From contig OU015672.1 in assembly GCA_907165275.2 (NCBI GenBank), forward strand, positions 62,001 to 126,000: DNA of 64,000 nucleotides, read 5' to 3'. The position numbers were made by a program, and so were the translations under genes. Positions 29,101-59,048 of the stretch are shown in pieces. Under the pieces are notes generated by a model. It worked only from the letters and a program-made list of their open reading frames with translations. It made no database searches and was not told the DNA's origin. Numbering within the stretch: position 1 is the stretch's first letter; every line of letters starts with the position of its first letter. The DNA comes from Zygaena filipendulae (lineage: Eukaryota > Arthropoda > Insecta > Lepidoptera > Zygaenidae).

Positions 29101-31928
29101 CGAATTTCTCCAATCTGCGGGCACTGGGCCACTGCTTGCACTAATAGTGGAACATACCCAAAGTATACTTAATGCTAATATTTTAGCTTTTTTTGTCCCT
29201 AATTCTCTTTGTTCTTTCACATTTTACAGGACACCAAGTCATTCTGAAGTTTACCTGGCACTGTTAATATTGTAATCCTGACTCCCCTGCCATTAATAAC
29301 GGTGAATGTCCCAAAGGAGAACTAACCCAACTCGAGGCTGTGATAGGCAGGCGCCAACTGGTTCAAGCACATGTATATACTCGGTAGCAGGTCCTCGGGA
29401 GTGAGCAGCATCACCGACCGGAAATAGTTGCTTAATATCTCTATCATCTTCAACCGGGCTGAAGTAGTTTCAATCACCTCGAAAGTCTTGGCCAGAGCTA
29501 AATAGGGCACCTCCTCGCCTTCTGACCAGCATGCGTCTTTGATCGGATGGTATTTCGGTTTAGCAGGATTGTATTCCTGTTCTGGTAGAGGAAACAACAA
29601 AAGGCTTTATTGAGGCTTGTTTCGGGGGTATGAAAATATAAATTCTATTTGGTGGGTCAGTTAGATAATAAAAAAACAATTAACACGTATATTTGGGTTT
29701 TTTAAATTAATGAAAAAATACTTAGATAAAGTGCATCGAAAGTTTAGGAGTGGGGGTTTGCGACGTCACATAAACCGCAGCACGGCGTGACGTCACGCGA
29801 TATTCCAACTTAATGAATCTCCATTGTTTTTTGATTACAAAAAAAATTTAAAAAATACGTGTCCATTAAATATTCTATTTATCTACATGACGGAGTAACA
29901 ACTAAAATTGTATATACTAGCCCATTATTTTTTATTTATTTTATTTGGAAAATCAACAGCTACAAAAATATAATGAACATTTGAGTGTCAAACAAAAAAG
30001 CCGATTACAGATTTTCGCACATGGGTAGTGGAATAATAAAAAAAAAAACATCAATTGCTCAATAGGCAGCAGCAACTTACATAGTGGGAACTACGTCCGA
30101 CCATGTATTATTTTTTGATTACAAAAAACGAATTTTCTAATCCTCGCCTCGCCGACTCACAGCTAGTGTTAAACAAATCAAATACATCAAACTGAATCAA
30201 CTCACGTGGAACTTTTGTGAAGACTTCTTCATTTTCTTCTGCTTTATCTATACTGTTAGTGACATTTATTTTCTTGTCATTCTTACTTTTAGAGAGAGTG
30301 TCTTTTTCTATCTTAGGTTTTTTGGCAACTGGACTCTTACACTTGCTTTTTCCTACATTATTGTCGTTCACTTTCAGAGGACTGGTCTTTGTTTGGCAAA
30401 GTAGTTTGGGTAGTTTGGCAGGTGTTTTTTTACCCTTGGACGATGGATATGTCTTTGGTGAGGTCGTCTCTAACTTAACAACTGTCGGTGTCTCTTGCGA
30501 ATTCTCCGATTCGCTATCAGAGCTCTCGATTTGTTGACGTTTTGTGTTTCTTTTCTGTTCATCATTACAAATTATTAATTAGTCTTATTTGATTTCTTAT
30601 ATATAACTTGTTTATTTGCAATCTGCAAATTTAAATGATTGCAAGTATTTTTTGTCTGTCCGTTTGTTGGTCTATTCTGTATAAATTAGGAACAGGTTAC
30701 AGGATTTTCAGATTGACAAATTAAGTGAATGAGAGGGAGAAAAAATTAGAAAAACAAAGTCTATTTCGTATGACGTGTGTACTTACCTTAGATGGGGCTT
30801 CTGGCGGTGAAGATGGTGCTCCAGACTTCTTCTTTGGTGACTGAGATTCATTTTCACTGCTATCTATCCTCTGTCTTTTTGACGATTTCTAAAACCCACA
30901 TTACAATCTGGTGTGATTTACAAAAAATCTTTCTTTATGCAAAAGCAAAATACATCTTAGAATAAGATCATACATATAATTCAATCAAAAACTAAAAAGT
31001 CAATTGCCATGTGTTAAGCTTGATGGATTCGAATATTATTTTTTGTTTTGTTCATAACTGTCATTACAAGGTTTGCATAAAAGATAATTTGAAGTTCCTG
31101 CAGGAATGCCAAACTCACATGGGTGCAACTGCAGGCACAGCTAGTATAAAATATTAATTACTTAAGTATATTTTTTTTTTATACATTTGTTCACATTTAC
31201 CTTTTCTGTTTCATTGGAAACTGGAGATGCTTTGTGTTTATCTTGGCTAACTGATGGGGACACCTCCTGGGTATTAAATAGATAACAATATTAGGTGTAA
31301 AAGTAATCCTAATCAGAATTTCAAATTTATCCAGGTTAAAAAAAAGAGAAAATTGGAGTGCTAGGAGAGGGACTTCTTCCCTCCCATTGCCACTTTTTAG
31401 TCTAGACATAAATATAGTTTTTGAGAGTGCATAGAATTGTGTTATTTGAAATCTTTAAATACAAATTTGTTTTTGATGAGATTTCTCGCTCAGATCTACA
31501 TCTCATAGAGCTACATATTTTATATGGTTAATTATAAATTTTCAAAATAATATCACAAAAACTATTTTTCTCTGAACCTAATTTTTACATTTTTATTTAA
31601 CTTTCAATCTATATTTTATGAAAATAAGTCCCTATTTCCCTCGGTCATACCAATCACCAAAACATTTTGCATACACGTTATCAGGGGTAAAGAAAAGGAC
31701 AAAGGGGCCTTCTTATCCCTGGATTCCCGCGGAAACTCCGAAATACTTTACATTATTTTTTATTAGTTTGCCACAAATGCAGTTAACATGAACAAAATTA
31801 AGACCCCTAGCACACCTGGGTTAACCTAAAGCTGAGCCCCGATTTCACTCACGACTCACCTTATCTCGCTCAGACTCAGTTTTCTGGGGTATAAATTTGA
31901 AAAATGAAGTTATCGCCTTCTGAGCCAT
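17107..31928 (-). CDS. LIG1: DNA ligase 1 (ATP-dependent), complete, 17 exons
   Basis: Replicative DNA ligase that seals Okazaki-fragment and repair nicks through a lysyl-AMP intermediate. Seventeen exons with consensus GT-AG junctions and matching phases give 1041 residues (3126 nt). Order: PIP box QKAITSFF (residues 3-10) for PCNA binding; a charged nuclear-targeting region (to about 195); the DNA-binding domain (about 195-430); the adenylation domain with motif I KYDGER (catalytic Lys about 499), [35 protein letters not shown] and NWLKLKKDY; then the OB fold (about 863-1024) with [10 protein letters not shown]; and an NLDDFY end. It is longer than a usual LIG1 (about 900) mainly because of a repeat insertion of about 180 residues after motif I. 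Arrays surround several donors. An upstream in-frame ATG at 32066 could add 46 residues. Exon 9 may start at 26404 (preferred) or 26434. Confidence 0.96.
17288..17456 (+). repeat. SINE-like repeat copy
   Basis: 'accaatattataatgtttgt', 'cacgcaaaaacggctgaaag', 'tatcctggaattccagcggg', ending 'cggggcacagctagta'. In a LIG1 intron. Confidence 0.7.
17457..18007. other. LIG1 intron, AT-rich, ATTATCAAGAT-rich block
   Basis: Between 17700 and 17830 there are many variants of 'attatcaagat' and its near-complement. A related block occupies 20780-20980 beside the 121-bp array. No gene. Confidence 0.5.
18008..18345 (+). repeat. Two SINE-like copies in tandem
   Basis: First ends near 18205 ('ggaattcccgcgggaactct' at 18142); second runs to 18345 with 'tcccggaattcccgtgggag' and 'ggtggtcagctagta'. 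Both lie just downstream of the LIG1 exon 16 donor. Confidence 0.65.
18367..18451 (-). CDS. LIG1: LIG1 exon 16
   Basis: Acceptor 'ccggcgcag', donor GTGACG. Encodes [20 protein letters not shown] then EMYLAQDQ, matching the conserved end of the OB-fold region (RxDKxPEQATT). Confidence 0.92.
18657..18704. repeat. (CA)n/(CG)n microsatellite after LIG1 exon 15 donor
   Basis: TG/CG alternation on the + strand, hence CA-rich on the LIG1 sense strand, beginning about 20 bases past the exon 15 donor GTACCG at 18724. Confidence 0.85.
18725..18871 (-). CDS. LIG1: LIG1 exon 15 (OB fold)
   Basis: Acceptor 'ctctgcatag', donor GTACCG. Encodes [28 protein letters not shown] and GVSLRFPR, the conserved [13 protein letters not shown] block. 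Confidence 0.94.
18872..19254. other. LIG1 intron, GC-rich patch
   Basis: Positions 18950-19080 are CpG-rich and include 'ggttacggttacggctgcgg'. Open frames in both directions reflect composition. No gene recognised. Confidence 0.45.
19255..20560. repeat. Element with spaced CTCGAGCGCGTCAGAT motifs
   Basis: The 16-mer CTCGAGCGCGTCAGAT or one-base variants occurs at about 19293, 19423 and 19561 on + and, inverted, at about 20390 and 20528 (last one degenerate), with steps of about 130-138 bp. A weaker 'gcgctcgagaatgtc' lies near 20259. The arms face each other across about 0.8 kb of AT-rich DNA. No protein similarity. Sits in the intron between LIG1 exons 15 and 14. Confidence 0.6.
20630..20775 (+). 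repeat. SINE-like repeat fragment
   Basis: 'tctctggatctactgaaccg' through 'ggggccagctagta'. Confidence 0.6.
21016..21980 (-). repeat. 121-bp tandem repeat containing the LIG1 exon 14 splice donor
   Basis: Eight copies of the donor CTACTACAG|GTCAGT spaced exactly 121 bp (donor G-T at 21867 and then every 121 bases down to 21020). Each unit is the last about 110 bp of exon 14 plus the first bases of the intron; the copies look identical. 121 is not a multiple of three, so only the first donor met by the transcript, or one three or six units later, keeps frame; longer read-through meets a TAG formed at the unit junction in one frame. Confidence 0.92.
21868..22121 (-). CDS. LIG1: LIG1 exon 14 (OB fold start)
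   Basis: Acceptor 'cctccgccgcag', first donor GTCAGT at 21867. Encodes [20 protein letters not shown] then [20 protein letters not shown] and [14 protein letters not shown]; ends in split Arg codon AG. The 3' two-fifths is the unit of the 121-bp array. Confidence 0.94.
22175..22565 (+). repeat. LINE 3'-end fragment
   Basis: A short open tail (about 22280-22380, ending [16 protein letters not shown] then stop) followed by a UTR-like stretch and a terminal (ATT)n run at 22555-22568. The layout is that of a 5'-truncated LINE; the family is not recognised. Lies in the intron between LIG1 exons 14 and 13. Confidence 0.45.
22755..22970 (+). repeat. SINE-like repeat copy
   Basis: 'atactaatattataaagacg', 'aaccgatctactgaaccgat', ending 'gcgacggcttgctagta'. 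Confidence 0.65.
23000..23144 (-). repeat. 8-bp tandem repeat directly after the LIG1 exon 13 donor
   Basis: About 17 units of TAGGGCAG (CTGCCCTA on the gene strand), two with a GCG variant. It begins about 8 bases past donor GTGAGC at 23150. Confidence 0.92.
23151..23314 (-). CDS. LIG1: LIG1 exon 13 (motif IV)
   Basis: Acceptor 'gcggacag', donor GTGAGC. Encodes [10 protein letters not shown], then [20 protein letters not shown] and [15 protein letters not shown] is motif IV; NWLK joins exon 14 LKKDY to form motif V. Confidence 0.95.
23385..23576 (-). repeat. 21-bp tandem repeat spanning the LIG1 exon 12 donor
   Basis: About nine units of GTGTGGAAGTTAGCTGGTAC-like sequence (+ strand). On the gene strand the units read as NFHTVPA or NFHTVSG and several present CAG|GTAACTTCC or CAG|GTAATTTCC, so extra donors recur in frame. 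The true exon end (HFHTVP plus G) is itself one unit. Confidence 0.9.
23559..23721 (-). CDS. LIG1: LIG1 exon 12 (motif IIIa)
   Basis: Acceptor 'ccgtgcgcgcag', donor GTAACT at 23558. Encodes [20 protein letters not shown] and [20 protein letters not shown]. The last codons HFHTVPG replace what is usually a less repetitive loop. Confidence 0.94.
23722..24040 (-). other. LIG1 intron between exons 12 and 11
   Basis: No repeat family or gene recognised; a poly(G) run at about 23780-23789. Confidence 0.5.
24041..24161 (-). CDS. LIG1: LIG1 exon 11 (motif III)
   Basis: Acceptor 'tctcggcgcag', donor GTACTT. Encodes [32 protein letters not shown] and [13 protein letters not shown] is the motif III block whose Glu contacts the AMP ribose in the family. 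Confidence 0.95.
24162..24529 (-). other. LIG1 intron between exons 11 and 10
   Basis: Ordinary intron sequence; no gene or repeat recognised. Confidence 0.5.
24530..25204 (-). CDS. LIG1: LIG1 exon 10 (catalytic lysine, with minisatellite insertion)
   Basis: Acceptor 'ggttgtacag', donor GTAAGT. Opens with [20 protein letters not shown], motif I with the adenylated lysine, and closes with [12 protein letters not shown]. Family members have only a few residues between these two blocks; here about 180 residues intervene, rich in Glu, Gly, Ala, Ser and Gln, including 13 copies of EGAAGQ(E/G)S. The whole 675-nt exon stays open and its ends fit neighbouring phases, so the insertion is translated unless spliced out. 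It maps to a hairpin turn in the nucleotidyltransferase domain (inferred from the family fold), where an external loop might be tolerated. Confidence 0.93.
24631..24960 (-). repeat. 24-bp in-frame coding minisatellite
   Basis: Unit TTGACCAGCGGCCCCTTCGC plus TCTC or TCCC, about 13 copies plus degenerate flanks. The two variants alternate (GAA versus GGA codon), giving E or G at one position. Period is a multiple of three. Confidence 0.95.
25306..26285 (-). repeat. 113-bp tandem repeat containing the LIG1 exon 9 splice donor
   Basis: Nine donors of type GACAG|GT at 113-bp spacing, the first at 26213 and the last near 25309. Each unit carries the last about 75 bp of exon 9 ([20 protein letters not shown] then DR) plus 38 bp of intron start. 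Units near 25850 and 26189 share two linked substitutions (CTCGCGG, ACAAGCG), hinting at a later three-unit duplication. All three reading frames on the gene strand stay open through the array. Confidence 0.93.
26214..26404 (-). CDS. LIG1: LIG1 exon 9
   Basis: Encodes [20 protein letters not shown], then the conserved [20 protein letters not shown] before motif I. First donor is GTACGC at 26213. The acceptor 'ggtcgcag' before 26404 is preferred on protein grounds; 'ctctctag' before 26434 is also in frame and would add ten residues. Confidence 0.9.
26405..26940 (-). other. LIG1 intron between exons 9 and 8
   Basis: AT-rich; around 26740-26910 a block with 'gaaactacgaggcgcagaaa' resembles dispersed sequence near 10370-10460. 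No gene. Confidence 0.4.
26941..27082 (-). CDS. LIG1: LIG1 exon 8 (DNA-binding domain)
   Basis: Acceptor 'gctgcgcag', donor GTGATG. Encodes [20 protein letters not shown] and the acidic [25 protein letters not shown] is highly conserved. Confidence 0.94.
27135..27515 (-). repeat. Two SINE-like copies in tandem
   Basis: Each runs 'tcgcggtttcactcgcgtta' or 'ctagcggttacactcgcatt', then 'ttcccgcgggaattccgtgt' or similar, to 'gtaacaaacatccat'. The boundary is near 27337. Confidence 0.7.
27581..27665 (-). CDS. LIG1: LIG1 exon 7
   Basis: Acceptor 'atattgcag', donor GTAAGA. Encodes [20 protein letters not shown] and CEAKYLIR. Confidence 0.93.
27666..28383 (-). other. LIG1 intron between exons 7 and 6
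   Basis: Contains a SINE-like fragment (about 27850-27930, 'ccccgtttcacccgcg') and the 21-bp array listed separately. No gene. Confidence 0.5.
27975..28215. repeat. 21-bp tandem repeat in a LIG1 intron
   Basis: About eleven units of GAAACTTCTTTGCCCGCCCTA, the inner five nearly identical and the outer ones diverged. It starts about 165 bases downstream of the exon 6 donor on the gene strand. Confidence 0.92.
28384..28587 (-). CDS. LIG1: LIG1 exon 6 (DNA-binding domain)
   Basis: Acceptor 'gcggtgtgcag', donor GTATGA. Encodes [20 protein letters not shown] through [12 protein letters not shown], matching the GDGVLLKAVAQATGR region of the family. Confidence 0.95.
28815..29020 (+). repeat. SINE-like repeat copy
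   Basis: 'atactaatattataaagagc', 'tctctggatctactgaaccg', 'tatcccgggtttcccgcggg'; followed by a partial second copy to about 29090. Confidence 0.65.
29327..29581 (-). CDS. LIG1: LIG1 exon 5 (start of ligase core)
   Basis: Acceptor 'tcctctaccag', donor GTTAGT. Encodes [20 protein letters not shown] then [17 protein letters not shown] and [20 protein letters not shown]. This is the conserved beginning of the DNA-binding domain. Confidence 0.96.
29649..29897. mobile_element. TIR miniature element (TAGTCCGTC family), copy 2
   Basis: Ends 'ggtgggtcagttag' and 'catgacggagta' are worn; the centre keeps 'cgtgacgtcacgcg'. In the intron between LIG1 exons 5 and 4. Confidence 0.7.
30206..30554 (-). CDS. 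LIG1: LIG1 exon 4 (charged N-terminal region)
   Basis: Acceptor 'atgatgaacag', donor GTGAGT. 116 codons of low-complexity Lys/Ser/Thr/Glu sequence, such as [20 protein letters not shown] and [13 protein letters not shown]. The region is disordered in the family and carries nuclear-localisation and phosphorylation sites; conservation is low, so identification rests on phase and position. Confidence 0.85.
30787..30888 (-). CDS. LIG1: LIG1 exon 3
   Basis: Acceptor 'tgtgggttttag', donor GTAAGT. 34 codons starting [20 protein letters not shown], a basic nuclear-localisation-like and Ser/Pro-rich segment. Confidence 0.82.
31201..31266 (-). CDS. LIG1: LIG1 exon 2
   Basis: Acceptor 'taatacccag', donor GTAAAT. 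22 codons: [20 protein letters not shown] then EK. Phase 0 on both sides. Confidence 0.8.
31860..31928 (-). CDS. LIG1: LIG1 exon 1 (PIP box)
   Basis: [20 protein letters not shown] then RDK, donor [14 protein letters not shown] fits the PCNA-interacting pattern QxxI/LxxFF found at the LIG1 N-terminus. The frame is open upstream to an ATG at 32066 that is immediately preceded by an in-frame TAA. Confidence 0.93.
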
Positions 31929-32066
31929 GCTGCGTGTCTGTCGAAATCGAAGCGCTACAAAATCGTTCTGAACCAATTTAGTGGAACCACCTATTGGTGT
32001 CGCAGCGGGATAACCGACTGATAATACTAATCGACACGACCTAATCAACTGCTTATAAAAGCGCAT
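31929..32066 (-). CDS. LIG1: Possible mitochondrial presequence of LIG1 (upstream start)
   Basis: 46 codons in frame with exon 1, from ATG 32064-32066. The segment starts MRFYKQLIRSCRLVLSVG and ends RFRQTRS before the nuclear Met. It has six Arg, two Lys, one Asp and no Glu, with hydroxyl and hydrophobic residues, as in mitochondrial targeting peptides. Yeast Cdc9 and Arabidopsis LIG1 make mitochondrial and nuclear ligase from two in-frame starts, so the same arrangement is plausible. Whether the transcript includes 32066 is not visible. Confidence 0.55.
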
Positions 32067-32394
32067 TTACCTACTATCATACAAGAGAAGCGAATTCGGC
32101 AGGAAAATAAATCATTTTTATTAACACCTAGAACTGAATTATTTTAAACTTTTTAATTTCATTCAATATCTCAAACTCAATCACTTCTAGTATTTTACTT
32201 TTCACATTTTCCTGTAAATAAAACTTTCAAAAACACGTACTAGGTAGGTACCTATCTAAATTAAAATTGAAAAATTCAAATAAGTTTTGGAAATTGGAAG
32301 TTTAGGGAATTAGTATTTAGTGGTGTGTATGTACAGTACTGCACTGTGATTTCGAGTCAAGTACTGACAAGGATGAAGTAGGTACTTGAAAATC

Positions 32395-32590
32395 GATTAA
32401 TCGAAAGGTACATAAAATAAAGTTTTCGAAATACTTGAAGAATTCCAAGTAATAAAGTACCTACCCTTTGTCCTGGTCTATACCTTGGACAAAATGTATG
32501 AAAAAATGTATGATGATCGGTTGAGCCGTTAAGGCGTGCAAGCGTAACAAACAAACAAATGAACAAACGGATATACATTCGCATTAATAA
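32395..32590 (-). repeat. SINE-like repeat copy, degenerate
   Basis: 'cggttgagccgttaaggcgt' and 'gcgtaacaaacaaac', close to the copy at 8388-8545. Confidence 0.6.
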
Positions 32591-32937
32591 TAGTACGGAA
32601 TACGGATTTTGACCAGATAATATGACTGTGTTTACATTAATTTAAGGTAAATATTTAATTTTGTTTGTTTTTAGACATAAATAGTAGCTCCGTTATTGCA
32701 AACAGCTTAAAGTTATTGTGAAGTCTACTCTTTGTGGTTTATCTACATCCAATAAAATTCATATATTTTTTATAACCAATAGTGTCGCCATTAATTGTTT
32801 TGGCTGGCGTCAACTAAGCTCACTGTGTCTAGTCGAATCTAATAATAAGGGCCATCTGAAGCATATTATGCGCCAGTGTGTGCGGTAGTCAGTTTGCGCT
32901 CCCGTTCTTGTCAACCAAAAAAGGCAATGAAATTTTA

Positions 32938-33033
32938 ATCAACTCAATGTATCATCGTTATTTTTTGAATAAATACGTAAAAAAAGAAAAAAATACGTGT
33001 CCAATATTTTTTAATAATCTACAAGACAGACTA
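32938..33033. mobile_element. TIR miniature element (TAGTCCGTC family), half copy
   Basis: Only the right half: 'aaatacgtgtccaatatttt' and the terminal 'ctacaagacagacta'. Confidence 0.65.
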
Positions 33034-33713
33034 AAAATAGTCACTATGCCCAGTGTTGGTTGGTTGCAAATTTGCATTGATGTTGGTATTAACTAGCGCT
33101 CGACTTGCGTGTGCCCCTGACTGAGCTCGGGCGCACTCGCACCCCTGAATCCCCGGATAAAGACCGCTCTGCTATTATTTCTAATTTTATATGAATTTTT
33201 CAACAGTAAACAAAAATTTTTTACTACAATTTTGCAGCATTTTAACCTATGCTCAGTCTAAAATTATCAATTTTCAACAAAAAAAATTTTTTGTAGTAAT
33301 TTGTGGTATCGTTATCCCAAAAATAGTTTTTTTTTTTAACTATTTTGCATATTATTAAATTAATTTCTTAATGCTAGTTTAACCCATGTAAGGACCATGT
33401 GAATAAAACAAATAGCAAATGCGATAGTAAAGAAGCAGATCTATGTGCTAGTGTATGATCAATTGATTATTTTAAGCGATTTAAATTTCAAAACTACTAT
33501 ATCAAAAAGTACCTAATAGACCAGACACATCACTAACCATAACAAAAAAGGCGGCAAAGATGATCTTGTGTTTTTATGACGTTTGTCACTATAGGAAGCC
33601 TACAATAAGTTGCCGCTGTCACTTTATTGAAAATTGCAAAACGCTTGTTGTTTTTTTATTGATATTTTCTGTATTTTCTTTTGTCTGTGCCACCTACAGC
33701 GACTTCCTTCACA

Positions 33714-33755
33714 TGCACCACCTTCTGAGGTGGTGCACTGGCACCACCTCAGAAG
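33714..33755. repeat. Three-arm mutually exclusive hairpins
   Basis: Arm A (33714-33723, 'tgcaccacct') pairs with the end of arm B (33728-33737). Arm B (33722-33736, 'cttctgaggtggtgc') pairs instead with arm C (33741-33755, 'gcaccacctcagaag'). Both stems are perfect (10 and 15 bp) with 4-base loops. Confidence 0.85.
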
Positions 33756-33809
33756 AATAACTAAAGCACCACAGTTCTTTATCTATGGCAAATATTGGTT
33801 TCTCACGTG

Positions 33810-33832
33810 GACGGAGAATTCTATTCTCCGTC
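33810..33832. repeat. Perfect 10-bp hairpin
   Basis: 'gacggagaat' and its exact complement around a 3-base loop, 55 bases after the previous structure. Confidence 0.85.
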
Positions 33833-34474
33833 TACGGTTTCTCAGAACAATAAGATTGGTTTGGGACATTTTTTTTTGTTATGGCGTCGCGCGGTTTGCG
33901 TATTTTGCCAGTTTCAAGGTAGGGAAACGATGAAAAACATCAACATCAAAAGGATGCGGATTCGGAATTTCGGATGAAGACTATAGGTTATTGATTTATA
34001 TAATTAATCATAAATATTATTATAAATATATACAGATAGATTATATTTTAATGTCATTGAAAATCAGGAAAGATACACATTTAAATAAATCATTTGAAGA
34101 GAGCAGGGAAATAATAGATGTCGGAAAAGGAACATCGAGGGAAAGGAGATCATTTAGGAATACGGACCGGTCGTAAAATGGGCATGAAAAGAAAATGTGA
34201 TTTAGATCGCCTATGTCCATCGCACACTCACAATGTTCATCACTAACGATACCAAGTTTGGCAAGGTGAACCAGTGTATAGACGTGACCAGTCTCAAGTT
34301 TGGGACTTATGTCGGGATTTTAGCAGCATTCAGTTTTATTAATTTACCGTGATTTATTGGCTGTATGGACTAAGTTCCCTTTGTCTTCCCGGAAGGGATA
34401 TAAACTAAACTTTACCAAAAAAATGTCATTGCTTAGTTTTTTGAATGCGCTTCACAAACTACTTAGAGATACTA

Positions 34475-34697
34475 CTTGCAATTTCAGGGCACCAATTTAG
34501 AGCTCTAAATTGGATACAATTTAGGGTCGGTGAGTAAGAGAGAGAGCGAGTGATCACACTACATTAAAATGTAACCTAATGAGGTAGATTTAGGGTACAA
34601 TCTAGTGTAGTGTGATTACTAGCTCTCTCTCTCTCTCACTCACCGACCATAAATTGTATCCGATTTAGAGCCTAAATTGGTACCCTAAAATTGCAAG
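34475..34697. mobile_element. TIR miniature element, 223 bp
   Basis: Inverted ends 'cttgcaatttcagggcacca' and the complement of 'ttggtaccctaaaattgcaa'. The pairing continues inward for about 90 bp, including opposed GA/CT runs and 'gtgatcacactaca'. No ORF. Confidence 0.85.
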
Positions 34698-35230
34698 GTG
34701 TAATAAGCGCTTAAAACCAAAATAAGCTACTTACATATTGTGACCATTAAAATGAGTTAAGTAACAGTTACCTACTCAATTGAATTCTAAGTTCAAAACC
34801 AATTATTATTCCAATTTTTTCAGGCTCCTGGCAACTAGCAAGTGGTAACACTGCTCACATTAAAAAAAAAAAACTTTCGACTTTCGAGCTGCAAAGTACA
34901 AACTAATAATTTAGAATAAAGTAATTTCAACATTCCGTGTTAAAATTTACCAATAATAAATCAAATTAATTTTTATTTAATCATTAACATTTATATTAGA
35001 CGAAAAGTTACTTTTCTTTATAATAATAGACATTGTTTTGATTGCACATCTAGAACTTATTTTGCTAAGATGGCGCCCTCTAGTAGTTAACTTGTCAATA
35101 AACGCGTGTCGTCCATGTTCCGATTGTGGTGTAATTTATTTGGTTTGTGGTGATTTTCATTATTATTTTTTATAAATGTGAAACACGAAAGCATGTGTCA
35201 CTCCATATAGTGAAACCTTGCTCCGGCTGA

Positions 35231-57066
<21,836 letters not shown>

Positions 57067-57123
57067 AATATAGAGTGGGTGTCAATATTTAAAAAATGTC
57101 ATAATTACAGTGTAGCGGAGGTG

Positions 57124-59040
57124 TTACGAGCAGGTAGGTATTAAACTCACATTGATGTAGAAAATGGAATTTTGGAAGTCTTCGTCGTTGCTTTGGTCTA
57201 TTGCGAGTTGGTTGTAGTCTATGACATTTGGGTTCTGGATGTCTTCGATTCGTGACAATGCGTCGGCGATTGGATTTTCTTCACCTTTGATGTACTTGAT
57301 ACTCGAATAAAATTGAGATATGAAATGTAACTGCCGTTCTCGTCTCGGTGTGTCGCTACTACTGGCGGGTCTGCTGAGTGCGAAAGAGAGAGGCTTGTGA
57401 TCGGTGAGTATAGTTACTTCGCAGCCTTCGATTAGTCTTCTGTAGTGTTTTACAGCCATGTACATAGCTAATAATTCGCGATCGTACACGCTGTAGCGGC
57501 GTTGCGTAGGGCTCATTGACTTCGAGAAGAATGCTAATGGTTTCCAGTTGTTCTCAACCTTTTGTTGTAGTACTGCGCCTAAACTGTGATCCGAGGCGTC
57601 TGTCATTATAGCGAGTTCGCAACCGTGAACGGGGTAGCTTAACGTTGTTGCTTCGGTAATGCTTTGGCGGCATTTTTCAAAAGCTTCGTTCGCTTCCGGT
57701 GTCCATTCTATGGGCGTTTTGTCATTCTTTTTCTTGTTGTGAAGAAACTTGTTGAGTTCGTGTTGATGATCGGCTTGATGAGGTAGGCAATCTCGGTAAA
57801 AATTAAGCATGCCTAGGAAGCGTCGTAGTTCGACGATTGTCTTCGGTTTCGGATACGAGGAAATTGCTTCGATGCGATCTATCGTAGGTTTGATACCGCT
57901 GGCGGAGACTTCGTAGCCTAGGAAGTTTATAGTTTCAACTCCAAACTGGCATTTGTCGACGTTGAGTGTGACGCCGTGTTTGTCGAGACGTTCTAAGACT
58001 TGATGGAGAAGCTTCTTATGGTTGTTTTCATCTTCAGAAAATAGGAGAATGTCGTCGACGAAACAGAAACAGTCTTCTATACCTCGGAGAACTTGATGCA
58101 TGAATCTTTGAAAGGTTTGACTTGCGTTGCGTAGACCGAACGTCATGCATGTAAATTCGTATAGCCCGAACGGAGTGATTATGGCTGTTTTCTGTGCATC
58201 TTCTTTACTCGCCATGGGAATCCAGTAGTAAGCCATCTTGAGATCAAGTTTCGAAAATATTTTTTTGTTGTTGAGTGGGTACGTGAAATCTTGAATGCGT
58301 GGTATCGGATAGCGATCGGGTTGCGTCACTGCGTTTAATCTTCGGTAGTCGCCGCATACGCGAAGTCCGCCGTCTTTTTTCGTGACGACGTGTAGAGGGC
58401 TGGCCCATGGACTGCTTGAAGGTCTGCAAATGCCAATCTCCATCATCCGATCAAATTCGGCTTTTGCGGCGTTGTATTTGTCGGGCGGTAGAGGGCGGGC
58501 GCGTGCCGAAAGCGGAGGACCCGTCGTTTCGATGTGATGTACGACGTCATGTTTGGCTGGCTGCTTAAGAGACATGGGTCGGAGAACGCCAGGAAAATGC
58601 TTCAAGATATCGTGATATTGTTGGTCGGAGCTCACGATGCGAATGGACTCGGCGGTTGTTGATACTTCAGTGGCGTCGACGGTAAGCTTGGTTTCGTCGT
58701 CGATTAATTTTTTTCTGTGAAGATCCACAAGGAGCTTGTAGTGACGTAAGAAGTCTGCACCCAATATGGAAGTCTTCACGTCTGCGACAATAAATGTCCA
58801 GGTGAAACTGCGCCGTAGTCCCAGGTTGAGGTTGATTGTTTTCTCGCCGTAGGTATTTATCGGTGTGTTGTTTGCCGCGTAAAGTTTGTAGGTATGTGCG
58901 GCCTTTTTCTTAGTTTTCGATGTTGCAGCCCAAACGGATATATCTGCGTCAGTGTCCACGAGGAAACGTTCGTGTGAGTCGCGATCATGAACACAAAGGC
59001 GGTTGCTGATCTTGGGGACACCGACGTCCGCCGCGGTCGG
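57124..59040 (-). pseudogene. Gypsy pol fragment (protease, RT, RNase H)
   Basis: Continuous frame of about 639 codons. The protease reads FLVDTDADISVW where the family has an Asp-Thr-Gly triad. The RT has YRRLNAVTQPDRYPIPRIQD, the catalytic FVDDILLFS (nt about 58045-58070) and FLGYEVS. RNase H has TDASDHSLGAVL and ENPIADALSR. The frame ends at 57124 soon after RNase H, so the copy lacks the integrase. An Asp in place of the Gly in the triad should inactivate the protease. Confidence 0.85.
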
Positions 59041-59048
59041 TGTCGACG

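Larger units (their letters stand above)
32067..35230. other. Divergent intergenic region between LIG1 and TENT4
   Basis: Separates the two start codons and should hold both promoters; no core promoter element can be assigned securely. Contains a SINE-like copy (32395-32590), half a TIR element (32938-33033), perfect hairpins (33714-33832) and a TIR element (34475-34697). No gene recognised. Confidence 0.6.

Noticed and set aside
33560..33933. Overlapping 66- and 99-codon frames near the hairpins
   Set aside because: No recognisable domain and they span the perfect hairpins; chance frames are likelier.
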